A DNA stretch of 13,845 bases from Nitrospiraceae bacterium (GCA_003454665.1 DMKB01000123.1:1-13845), one strand, 5' to 3'. Counted from the stretch's first letter, positions 6,971-13,120 are shown. Program-made: numbers and translations. The notes: generated by a model not told the origin, from the sequence alone.

Positions 6971-7002
6971 AAGGCCACGGATTAACCTCCGTGGCCTTTT
7001 TT
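6971..7002 (+). terminator. strong intrinsic terminator upstream of the chorismate mutase fusion
   Basis: A perfect 10-bp stem AAGGCCACGG (6971-6980) / CCGTGGCCTT (6989-6998) with an 8-nt loop runs into six T residues (6997-7002). It lies 43 nt before the TTG start at 7046 and about 120 nt after the promoter, which is why an attenuation role is considered. Confidence 0.85.
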
Positions 7003-7045
7003 ATTTCCAGAGGCACTTAATGAATCTCTTCAAAGGAGCGCATCA

Positions 7046-7831
7046 TTGAAGCTGAGTGAAATTCGAAAACAGATTGACGGCATTGACGATGCCATCATAT
7101 CGCTTCTCGCGAAACGGGCAGGTATGGTACGCGAAGCGGCAACGTGCAAAAAAAGCACTGAGACGGTACGCGATCCCGCACGCGTCGAGCGGGTCATCCA
7201 AAAAGTACGGGCAAAAGCCGGGGAAGCAGGACTCGATCCCGATATGGCGGAGGAAATTTACCGGACCGTCATCGACTGCTTTATCAGGAAAGAACTCGCG
7301 CAGTTCGGGGAGAAGGTTTCCCATACCTCCCCAAAGCGGACTGACAAGCATATCATCAGAAAAGTGAATGACAACGACCGGGAAGCCGTTATCGCTGTGT
7401 TCAACCATTACGTCGAAAACAGCCTGGCGGCCTATCCGGACAGAAGGGTGGATGCCGGTTTTTTTGATACCCTGAAAGACATCGTGTATGGAGATTCCTT
7501 TTATGCAGTCGAGGCAGAGGGAAGAGTAATCGGATTCAGCTTTTTGAAGCGGCATCACCGTTACGCCGCCTTTGACCGGACCGCGGAGCTGGGCTATTTT
7601 CTCCTGCCCGAATATGTCAAGAAGGGTCTCGGAACGGAGCTCCTGCAGACATTGACGCTTGATGCGAAATCGAAAGGAATCGATACGCTCCTTGCGAACA
7701 TCGTTGCGGTGAACGAACGGAGCATCGAGTTTCATACCGACAAGGGATTCCGCGAGTGCGGGCGTTTCCTTCGGATAGGGAAAAAGTTCGGCAAGGACAT
7801 GGATATCGCCTGGATGCAAAAATTTATATGA
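7046..7831 (+). CDS. chorismate mutase (AroQ type) fused to a GNAT N-acetyltransferase
   Basis: The 261-residue protein has two domains. Residues 1-88 are an all-helical AroQ-fold chorismate mutase: IRKQIDGIDDAIISLLAKRAGMV carries R7 and R24 at the positions of E. coli R11 and R28. The loop TVRDPARVERV gives D43 and R46, and the third helix ends VIDCFIRKEL, with E83 where E. coli has Q88. The loop and long second helix also resemble the isochorismate pyruvate-lyase PchB, so that activity is an alternative. Residues 102-261 are a GNAT domain of the phosphinothricin/YncA-like type: AELGYFLLPEYVKKGLGTEL (CoA-binding KKGLG at 192-196) and VNERSIEFHTDKGF. The frame is uninterrupted across the linker (89-101). 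The TTG start follows AAAGGAG (7032-7038). The tautomerase gene follows after 33 nt, so they form one unit. Confidence 0.82.
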   Translation: MKLSEIRKQIDGIDDAIISLLAKRAGMVREAATCKKSTETVRDPARVERVIQKVRAKAGEAGLDPDMAEEIYRTVIDCFIRKELAQFGEKVSHTSPKRTDKHIIRKVNDNDREAVIAVFNHYVENSLAAYPDRRVDAGFFDTLKDIVYGDSFYAVEAEGRVIGFSFLKRHHRYAAFDRTAELGYFLLPEYVKKGLGTELLQTLTLDAKSKGIDTLLANIVAVNERSIEFHTDKGFRECGRFLRIGKKFGKDMDIAWMQKFI

Positions 7832-7864
7832 AATGAGCCATCTTTCCACAGGGAGGTTACGCTG

Positions 7865-8257
7865 ATGCCGTTGGTAAGGATAACGATCAGAGCGGGAAAG
7901 TCTTTACAATACAAAAACGCTGTGCTCGACGGAGTCCACGAAGCACTGGTGCAGGCCTTCAAGATACCGGACCACGACCGGTTCCAGATCCTTTCTGAAC
8001 ACGTGAAGGATCACTTTGAGGCCCCTGCAGGCAAAACAGACAGTGTCACGATCATCGAGCTGACGGTGTTCCGGGGACGGAGCGCTGAGGCGAAAAAGCT
8101 GCTGTACCGGACCATTGTCGATATCCTGGCGAAGGCCCCCGGTATACCGGGGGACGACATCATCATCGTCCTGCACGAGCCGGCCCTGGAAAACTGGGGC
8201 ATCAGGGGCGGGAAACCGGCGAGCGAGGTCGATATGGGCTTCAAAATCGACGTGTAA
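7865..8257 (+). CDS. tautomerase family protein
   Basis: This is a 130-residue member of the 4-oxalocrotonate tautomerase superfamily, long form. After Met removal the N-terminal residue is Pro (MPLVRITIRAG), the catalytic base of the family. Other conserved features are DHDRFQIL (37-44), the mid-protein repeat-like VTIIELTVFRGRS (61-73), and a C-terminal ENWGIRGGKPASEVDMGFKI typical of this subgroup. The natural substrate is not predictable; keto-enol tautomerisation of small carbonyl acids is the family chemistry. The ATG at 7865 follows GGGAGGTT (7850-7857). It lies 33 nt behind the chorismate mutase-GNAT gene and is likely co-transcribed, which hints at an enol/keto acid such as a phenylpyruvate-type compound, but that is inference only. 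Confidence 0.86.
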   Translation: MPLVRITIRAGKSLQYKNAVLDGVHEALVQAFKIPDHDRFQILSEHVKDHFEAPAGKTDSVTIIELTVFRGRSAEAKKLLYRTIVDILAKAPGIPGDDIIIVLHEPALENWGIRGGKPASEVDMGFKIDV

Positions 8258-8617
8258 CTTTGAACGGGCTGCTTTCGGTATCAGTTGTCTCCTGTTGCGA
8301 ACAAGGGAAATAGTGTTAAAAGCTCCATGAAAAAAATACAGCTATTTAGCCACAGAGGGCACAGAGAAAAGAAGGAATGTAGAGAAGATAAAAGAATACA
8401 TTAAAAAATAAGGATTAACTATTAAAATCTTCACTCATAGATTGTTAAAAAGATAAATACGAGGTTCTTTAGGTTTCGTAAAGGAGGAGTGTACAGAGAA
8501 CGTGTATAGTGAACTGTTTTTCAAGAAATTCTCTGTGTCCGGGCCTGTCCCGCTCCGCGGGATGTGCTCTGTGGCAAAACTTTTGACATTACTGTGAAAA
8601 GAAGCGGGAGGCGGCAT
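8258..8617. other. 360-nt intergenic stretch containing an inverted-repeat element
   Basis: There is no gene with a ribosome binding site here. The region is more AT-rich than its neighbours between about 8370 and 8530 and is bounded by the inverted repeat described separately (8349-8575). No clear terminator follows the tautomerase stop and no strong promoter for the nitroreductase was found. Confidence 0.45.
8349..8575. repeat. inverted-repeat-bounded AT-rich element (possible dispersed repeat or MITE relic)
   Basis: The left arm at 8349-8368 reads GCCACAGAGGGCACAGAGAA. On the right, TTCTCTGTGTCC (8529-8540) and GTGCTCTGTGGC (8564-8575) match the two ends of its reverse complement but are separated by 23 nt. 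That insert contains a small palindrome, CCCGC TCC GCGGG. The body of about 160 nt is AT-rich. CACAGAG-type inverted arms of this kind occur between genes in many anaerobes, so I infer a degenerate dispersed repeat. No target-site duplication is evident. Confidence 0.45.
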
Positions 8618-9124
8618 ATGGAACTGCTCGAGGGGATTTATACGCGAAGGAGCGTGCGGCACTATACTGATCAGCCGGTGACGAAACATCAGCTCATGGA
8701 GATCATCAAGGCCGGAACGTGGGCGCCGTCGGGGCTGAACAATCAGCCATGGCGGTTCGTTATCGTGAAGAATAAAACAATGCTCTTCGACCTCGCGCAG
8801 CTAACGACCTACCGCCATATCATCGAGAAGGCGCAGGCCTGCATCGCTGTTTTTGCCGACACCAAGGCCATGTACCATGACGTGAAGGACCATCAGGCCA
8901 TAGGAGCGTGCATACAAAACATGCTGCTTGCCGCCCACGCCCTCGGTCTGGGCGCGGTGTGGCTCGGTGAGATCCTGAAAAACGCCGGTGAGGTGCGCGC
9001 GCTCCTTGAACTGCCGGAAGAGATGGACCTCATGGCTGTCCTCGCCGTGGGCCATCCGACTGATAAAAGCACGAAGTCTTCATCCCGCAAAAAAATATCA
9101 GAAGTACTGCTCAGGACGATATAG
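8618..9124 (+). CDS. nitroreductase family protein (short form)
   Basis: This is a 168-residue FMN-dependent nitroreductase-fold protein. The N-terminal FMN-phosphate motif is TRRSVRHY (R10, R11, S12, R14), followed by the family block WAPSGLNNQPW (35-45). GLGAVWLGEI (110-119) contributes to the flavin pocket. The C-terminus has VGHPTDKSTKSSSRKKISEVL, the usual GHP plus basic segment of the family. It is shorter than the classic NfsB type, as is common in anaerobes, and would work as a homodimer reducing a substrate with NAD(P)H; the true substrate is unknown. The ATG at 8618 follows GGGAGG (8606-8611), ruling out the longer frame from 8564. It lies downstream of the inverted-repeat element with no obvious promoter. 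Confidence 0.87.
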   Translation: MELLEGIYTRRSVRHYTDQPVTKHQLMEIIKAGTWAPSGLNNQPWRFVIVKNKTMLFDLAQLTTYRHIIEKAQACIAVFADTKAMYHDVKDHQAIGACIQNMLLAAHALGLGAVWLGEILKNAGEVRALLELPEEMDLMAVLAVGHPTDKSTKSSSRKKISEVLLRTI

Positions 9125-9228
9125 TGTTTGTACAGCCACAGCAGGCCTAGAGATGCACGGTGAAGGTGGAAGCGCCTTCGAACTCCGCGCCCTTCCCCGA
9201 TTCTCTGAATAATCCTTTTCTCGCATCC

Positions 9229-9257
9229 TCAAATTATAATTTGACCGATCTGCGGTC
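9229..9257. promoter_or_regulatory. adjacent palindromes upstream of the NHL-cytochrome operon
   Basis: A perfect 16-bp palindrome TCAAATTATAATTTGA (9229-9244) abuts a second inverted repeat GACCG ATCTG CGGTC (9243-9257). A weak -35-like TTGACC sits at 9241-9246 with no good -10 behind it, and TACAAT (9291-9296) is a separate -10 candidate. These are possible operators for the operon starting at 9407. Confidence 0.35.
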
Positions 9258-9406
9258 ATGAAAAATATGTTTCCCGGACATGAAAGGTGATACAATATAG
9301 TTGTACCCACTTTTCAGTCTACGGAAGCATACATTTCTGATCTCGTTTCCGCGCACAGGCAAAGCTCCATTGTCAGCAGGATCAGAAGTTGAGAGAGGAG
9401 GTGAAC

Positions 9407-10333
9407 ATGACGATCAGGAGTTATGTCCCTTTGACGCTCTTCGTTATTCTTGCCCTCGGTGCAGGGCTGATGCTGCTGCCGGCGGAATCGACGGCTGCGG
9501 AGCATGCGAAGCAGCGGATGGATCAGCTGCTGTCTCCTGCGCGGCTTTCACCGGGGCCGTCCGGCATCCTGCTGGTCACTGATTACTGTGCACAAGCTGT
9601 CTTCATGGTGAGCAGAACGACCGTGGCAAAGGTTATCCGGTCCTTTTCCATAAACGGCAGGCCCCTCGGGATTGCCTGGGCACGGGGACGCATCTATGTC
9701 GGGAACGAAACGACGGGCGCCGTTGAGGTCTACAATCCCGCCGGGAAGCGGATGTATACCCTCGGGGGCGCACCGGGTTCGGTCAAGCAGCCCAGCGACA
9801 TTGCTGTTGACGCAAGTCGAGGACTTATTTTCGTTGTCGACGGACAGGAGAAGCGCATCAGGGTTTTCGGCCTGAAGGGCCCGGAGCTGACGGCCATCAG
9901 TGGTATCGGCGCGGGCTCCCTGGTGAACCCCATCGGTATCGCTCTCGATCAGACGCGTGAAGAGATACTGGTGAGCGACTACGGTCATCCGGCTGACAGC
10001 AGCGACGAGCGAGCCCCTTCCCTGGTCCATATATTCGATTATGACGGCAATAAAATAGCGGAGATTTCCGGATCCCGGCGCTTTTCCCGACCCCAGGGTT
10101 TGGCAGTGGAGGAAGGACATATCTATCTGGCCGACGGCATGCTCGGCCAGGTTCTGGTCCTTGACCGGTCGAGCGGCGCTACGGTTGCGACGCTGGGAGA
10201 GTTCGGCACCGGGCCCGGCCAGCTCCAGCTGCCCCTGGATGTGGTGATCGATCCATCTTCGAAGGACGTCTACGTTACCAACAACCGTGCCGCGCGCATC
10301 GAGCTTTTTGAGGGAGGAGGGCAGGTACCATGA
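9407..10333 (+). CDS. secreted NHL-repeat beta-propeller protein
   Basis: The 308-residue protein has a signal peptide or membrane anchor (residues 4-32, hydrophobic LTLFVILALGAGLMLLPA). Five or six NHL-type blades follow, recognisable by recurring PxGIAxD...IYVxD...VxVxxxxG units: GRPLGIAWARGRIYVGN, KQPSDIAVDASRGLIFVVD, VNPIGIALDQTREEILVSD, SRPQGLAVEEGHIYLAD and QLPLDVVIDPSSKDVYVTN. Such propellers are binding or scaffold domains rather than enzymes. The ATG at 9407 follows GAGGAGGTGA (9395-9404); the in-frame codons before it are not needed. Its stop overlaps the start of the pentahaem cytochrome gene as ATGA, so the two are translationally coupled and likely act together outside the cytoplasm, probably in respiratory or extracellular electron transfer. 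Confidence 0.83.
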   Translation: MTIRSYVPLTLFVILALGAGLMLLPAESTAAEHAKQRMDQLLSPARLSPGPSGILLVTDYCAQAVFMVSRTTVAKVIRSFSINGRPLGIAWARGRIYVGNETTGAVEVYNPAGKRMYTLGGAPGSVKQPSDIAVDASRGLIFVVDGQEKRIRVFGLKGPELTAISGIGAGSLVNPIGIALDQTREEILVSDYGHPADSSDERAPSLVHIFDYDGNKIAEISGSRRFSRPQGLAVEEGHIYLADGMLGQVLVLDRSSGATVATLGEFGTGPGQLQLPLDVVIDPSSKDVYVTNNRAARIELFEGGGQVP

Positions 10334-10950
10334 AAAGGAATACTGTTTACCTGATCCTTGTCATGATGGCCGTTGGACTCGGGACCCTGTTCCTCATGCC
10401 CCGGGAGGCCAGTCCCCTCATCGCGAGCCACGAGTGCTCCTACTGTCACGGCGTCCACGGGGCTCCCGGTCCTGCCCTGCTCAAGGAGGCCCAGGTAGAG
10501 ACCCTCTGCCTCACCTGCCACGGCCCGGGCGGGACCTCCACGCTCAAGGCTGATGTTCATACGAACGCAGCGAGAAGCGACTATCCTCCGTTCCGGATCA
10601 GCTGCCGTGGTTGCCACGATCCTCATGATAATCTTCCCAACTGGCTCGGGGGTACGAACATCAAGCTTGTGGGATCTGAACAGGACACGACGGGATATGC
10701 CAGGATAACGACGCCCAACAGCGGCATCCGTGACGTGGTATACGAAAGTCGGGGCACGGACGCAGGAGAACCTTCACTCCATTCTTTTGCGGATAATGAT
10801 GAGGACGGCAACACGGTCTACGACGGGGTATGTGAGACCTGTCACACCCTGACAAGACACCACCACAATAATCCAACCGGTGATCACAGTCATCATGTCG
10901 GTGAAACCTGCACGCGGTGCCACGATCATCTTGACGGATTTCTTCGGTAA
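10330..10950 (+). CDS. five-haem c-type cytochrome
   Basis: The 206-residue protein has an N-terminal signal segment (4-23) and five CXXCH haem-attachment motifs: CSYCH (36-40), CLTCH (60-64), CRGCH (92-96), CETCH (168-172) and CTRCH (194-198). Many additional His residues (such as RHHHNN at 176-181 and DHSHHV at 185-190) could be distal haem ligands. A stretch DNDEDGNTVYDG (155-166) looks like a calcium-binding loop. The CXXCH-HG pairs near the N-terminus resemble doubled-CXXCH cytochromes. It is exported by Sec and haem is attached in the periplasm. ATGA overlap couples it to the NHL gene; its ribosome binding site lies within the NHL coding end. A terminator follows. The electron donor and acceptor are unknown. 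Confidence 0.88.
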   Translation: MKRNTVYLILVMMAVGLGTLFLMPREASPLIASHECSYCHGVHGAPGPALLKEAQVETLCLTCHGPGGTSTLKADVHTNAARSDYPPFRISCRGCHDPHDNLPNWLGGTNIKLVGSEQDTTGYARITTPNSGIRDVVYESRGTDAGEPSLHSFADNDEDGNTVYDGVCETCHTLTRHHHNNPTGDHSHHVGETCTRCHDHLDGFLR

Positions 10951-10989
10951 TACACGGTGTTCTCATCACGGTCTCCAGGTGAGCAAATA

Positions 10990-11023
10990 CCCCCGGAAAC
11001 GGCATGGTTCCGGGGGCTTTCTT
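10990..11023 (+). terminator. intrinsic terminator of the NHL-cytochrome operon
   Basis: CCCCCGGAA (10990-10998) pairs perfectly with TTCCGGGGG (11008-11016) across a 9-nt loop, followed by CTTTCTT. It begins 40 nt after the cytochrome stop. Confidence 0.8.
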
Positions 11024-11058
11024 ATTGAAGAGAAAGGACCTGGTAGGATTTCTTCACG

Positions 11059-11088
11059 TTGACAAACAACATTGTAAAATGGTATAAA
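11059..11088 (+). promoter_or_regulatory. sigma70 promoter for the DAHP synthase gene
   Basis: A perfect TTGACA (11059-11064) and an extended -10 (TGG then TATAAA, 11083-11088) are 18 nt apart. Transcription would begin near 11095, giving a leader of about 77 nt with no terminator hairpin in it. Confidence 0.7.
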
Positions 11089-11171
11089 ACTGCAGTTCCA
11101 AAAAGGTGCAACAGGTTTCATGTTTCGTGCAAGCTATCGTAGAAACAATTCCTGAGAAAGGTTGTAGTACC

Positions 11172-12200
11172 ATGAGCTTCGAATACCTGCAGCAGATTCC
11201 GCGTCCCAAAGAGATGCGAGAGGCCACGCCGCTCTCGAAAGAGCTGTCGGAAATAAAAAAGAAAAGGGACAAGGAAATTTACGACGTATTCGCGGGGAAG
11301 AATGGCAAGCTGGTCCTTATTATCGGGCCCTGTTCAGCCCACGACGAGGACGCTGTTGCTGAGTACATCTCCCGACTCGCCAAGGTCCAGGATGACGTAA
11401 AAGAGAAGGTCATTCTTGTTCCGAGGATTTACACCAACAAGCCGCGCACCACCGGTATCGGATACAAGGGCATGGCCCACCAGCCTGATCTAGAAAAGGA
11501 GCCGAACATTGTCGAGGGCATCAAGGCCATCAGGAGAATGCACCTCCGCGCCATTGAAGAGTCGCACCTTCCTGCGGCCGACGAGATGCTCTATCCGGGG
11601 AATTATCCCTACCTGGAGGACCTGCTGAGCTACGTGGCGATCGGCGCGCGTTCCGTCGAAAACCAGCAGCACCGCCTGACGGCAAGCGGGCTCGATATCC
11701 CCGTGGGCATGAAGAACCCCACGAGCGGTGATATGGAGGTCATGCTCAATTCCGTTCAGGCAGCGCAGGCGCCGCACGTGTTCAGCTACAACGGCTGGGA
11801 GGTGAAAACCGCCGGTAATCCTCTTGCCCATTGTGTCCTCCGCGGGGCGGTCAACCAGCATGGCCAGTGTATCCCAAACTATCATTACGAGGACCTGATC
11901 AGATTCGCAGAGGTCTACGGGAAGCGCACCCTCTCCAATCCGGCCATTATCGTGGATACGAACCACGCGAATTCAGACAAGCAGTACGCCGAACAGCCGA
12001 GGATCGCCCTGGAGATCATGCAGAGCCGCCAGCATTCGACGGTGCTGCAGCGCATGATCAAGGGCTTCATGATCGAGAGCTATATCGAAGGGGGCTCGCA
12101 AAAGGTGTCTAACGGGGTGTATGGAAAATCCATTACCGATCCCTGCCTGGGATGGAAGGACTCCGAGAAGCTCATTCGTGACCTGGCGGGGATGGTGTAA
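11172..12200 (+). CDS. aroG: 3-deoxy-7-phosphoheptulonate synthase (DAHP synthase, type I, AroG/F/H-like)
   Basis: This 342-residue enzyme would condense phosphoenolpyruvate with erythrose 4-phosphate, the first step of the shikimate pathway. Family motifs are LIIGPCSAHD (49-58), KPRTTGIGYKG (90-100), GARSVENQQHR (158-168), KNPTSGD (181-187), HANSDKQ (265-271) and YGKSITDPC (317-325). Metal ligands line up with the E. coli AroG set as C54, H265, E302 and D323. The length and N-terminal extension before the barrel fit the feedback-regulated type I-alpha class, but which aromatic amino acid inhibits it cannot be read here. I chose the ATG at 11172 because GAAAGG lies about 11 nt upstream and because its N-terminus fits the family; an in-frame GTG at 11106 lies upstream without good support. 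It has its own promoter and appears monocistronic. Confidence 0.93.
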   Translation: MSFEYLQQIPRPKEMREATPLSKELSEIKKKRDKEIYDVFAGKNGKLVLIIGPCSAHDEDAVAEYISRLAKVQDDVKEKVILVPRIYTNKPRTTGIGYKGMAHQPDLEKEPNIVEGIKAIRRMHLRAIEESHLPAADEMLYPGNYPYLEDLLSYVAIGARSVENQQHRLTASGLDIPVGMKNPTSGDMEVMLNSVQAAQAPHVFSYNGWEVKTAGNPLAHCVLRGAVNQHGQCIPNYHYEDLIRFAEVYGKRTLSNPAIIVDTNHANSDKQYAEQPRIALEIMQSRQHSTVLQRMIKGFMIESYIEGGSQKVSNGVYGKSITDPCLGWKDSEKLIRDLAGMV

Positions 12201-12218
12201 GCTCTGAGCATGTCTGCG

Positions 12219-12236
12219 AAAGCAAGCTGCTTTTTT
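12219..12236 (+). terminator. possible weak terminator of the DAHP synthase gene
   Basis: AAAGCA (12219-12224) pairs with TGCTTT (12228-12233) around a 3-nt loop, running into six T residues (12231-12236). The stem is short and AT-rich, so efficiency is doubtful. Confidence 0.4.
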
Positions 12237-12366
12237 GATACGTCCAGCATGGCCGTTCAGACAGTGCTGCAGAAATCTCAATTATCAAATCCCAAATCTC
12301 AAATAATTTCCAACGATCCAATTTGTTTCGCGAAGTGCTCAGCGATTATTAGGGGGAAATAGACGG

Positions 12367-12996
12367 ATGGATCTATTCGAAGCGATTGAGGGGCGGAAGA
12401 GCATCAGGCGGTTCAAAGACACGCCCGTGCCTGATGAGGACATCAAAAAAATACTCGACGCCGGAAGGCGTGCGCCGAGCGCCAACAATGTGCAGCCCTG
12501 GACGTTCCTTGTCGTAAAGGACCGGAGCGTGTTGAAGCGGATGGCCGACGGGGTCCGCGAGATGGTCGACCGGATGATCCCGCACGCCGGTGACGAGCGC
12601 CAGGCTCAGCGGCTGGCCGCGTACAAGGGCAATTTCTACGTTTTTTTCGAAAACGCTCCGGCCTGTATCGTCGTCCTCATGGCGCCCTACGGCCTGTCGT
12701 CGGTGACGATCCTCGAGAAGATGGGGTATTCCGCCGGAGAAATCGAGCGGTTGCGGCCCCATCCGGGCCTCCAGAGCGTCTCGGCAGCAATTCAGAATAT
12801 CTTGCTTGCCAGCCACGCCCTCGGCTACGGGGCCTGCTGGATGACGGGGCCCCTCGTGGCGCAGGAGCAGTTCGAAACAATACTGGGATACGGCAAGGAG
12901 AAGGCGGCCGTTGCGGTCATTCCCCTCGGCGTTCCTGATGAGTTTCCGCCGGCCCGCGCCAGAAAGCCGCTGGAAGAGATCGTGCAGGGGCTGTGA
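12367..12996 (+). CDS. nitroreductase family protein
   Basis: This is a 209-residue FMN-binding oxidoreductase of the nitroreductase fold. It has GRKSIRRF (9-16, phosphate-binding R10, S12, R14), RRAPSANNVQPW (34-45) and GYGACWMTGP (153-162), and ends with LGVPDEFPPARARKPLEEIV, the usual family tail. An insert of about 40 residues between 70 and 130, absent from the shorter paralogue at 8618-9124, accounts for most of the length difference. The substrate is unknown. The ATG at 12367 follows AGGGGG (12351-12356) at a rather long 10-nt spacing. It is flanked by a short AT-rich intergenic region on the left and a strong terminator on the right, so it is probably transcribed alone. Confidence 0.88.
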   Translation: MDLFEAIEGRKSIRRFKDTPVPDEDIKKILDAGRRAPSANNVQPWTFLVVKDRSVLKRMADGVREMVDRMIPHAGDERQAQRLAAYKGNFYVFFENAPACIVVLMAPYGLSSVTILEKMGYSAGEIERLRPHPGLQSVSAAIQNILLASHALGYGACWMTGPLVAQEQFETILGYGKEKAAVAVIPLGVPDEFPPARARKPLEEIVQGL

Positions 12997-13028
12997 GCAG
13001 CCGCTGCACAACGACGGGCGCATCACTA

Positions 13029-13059
13029 TTGACAGGCAGCGATCATAGGGAAATATAAT
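13029..13059 (+). promoter_or_regulatory. promoter-like TTGACA/TATAAT pair overlapping a terminator
   Basis: A perfect TTGACA (13029-13034) and a perfect TATAAT (13054-13059) are separated by 19 nt, longer than the optimum. The TATAAT forms the loop and first base of the terminator hairpin's right arm. Either it is a chance match in an AT-rich loop, or a promoter whose access is tied to the hairpin/palindrome. Confidence 0.35.
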
Positions 13060-13078
13060 TTTCCTATGATTTTTTTTT
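13042..13078 (+). terminator. strong intrinsic terminator after the second nitroreductase
   Basis: ATCATAGGGAAA (13042-13053) pairs with TTTTCCTATGAT (13059-13070) through 12 bp including one G-U, with a 5-nt loop, followed by a run of nine T residues (13070-13078). It lies 46 nt after the stop at 12996. Confidence 0.8.
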
Positions 13079-13091
13079 ATGGAACTTTCCC

Positions 13092-13120
13092 TTGATTTTT
13101 TGCGGTACCGTTGTTAATAT
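13092..13120 (+). promoter_or_regulatory. candidate sigma70 promoter for the NuoE-like operon
   Basis: TTGATT (13092-13097) and TAATAT (13115-13120) are 17 nt apart and lie just after the terminator. Each matches four of six consensus bases. Transcription from here would leave a leader of about 170 nt before the GTG at 13296. Confidence 0.45.

Larger units (their letters stand above)
6853..7002 (+). ncRNA. structured leader RNA, possible transcription attenuator
   Basis: Three segments can pair in competing ways. Hairpin 1-2 is CAGCATGGC (6899-6907) with GCCGTGGCTG (6916-6925): 9 bp, one bulge and an 8-nt loop. Pairing 2-3 is CCGTGGC (6917-6923) with GCCACGG (6974-6980): 7 bp. Pairing 3-4 is the terminator stem at 6971-6998. 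Segment 2 repeats the terminator's 3' arm, so 2-3 would block the terminator and 1-2 would release it. A further stem GGGATG (6929-6934) with CATCCC (6964-6969) may separate them. The transcript could instead be a free small RNA of about 150 nt. No T-box consensus is present. Confidence 0.5.

Noticed and set aside
6853..7002. T-box riboswitch for the chorismate mutase leader
   Set aside because: There is no T-box consensus sequence or specifier-loop arrangement, and the leader is shorter than a usual T-box.
7043..7849. A 268-codon minus-strand frame opposite the chorismate mutase-GNAT gene
   Set aside because: The plus strand carries clear AroQ and GNAT motifs and a ribosome binding site; the antisense frame has no recognisable motif.
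9162..9179. Hairpin GAAGGTG/CGCCTTC after the first nitroreductase as a terminator
   Set aside because: The stem is acceptable but it is followed by GC-rich sequence with no T-run.
11095..11171. Attenuator in front of DAHP synthase with a short frame at 11120
   Set aside because: The leader has no terminator hairpin, the 11-codon frame has only one Phe and one Tyr, and there are no competing stems.
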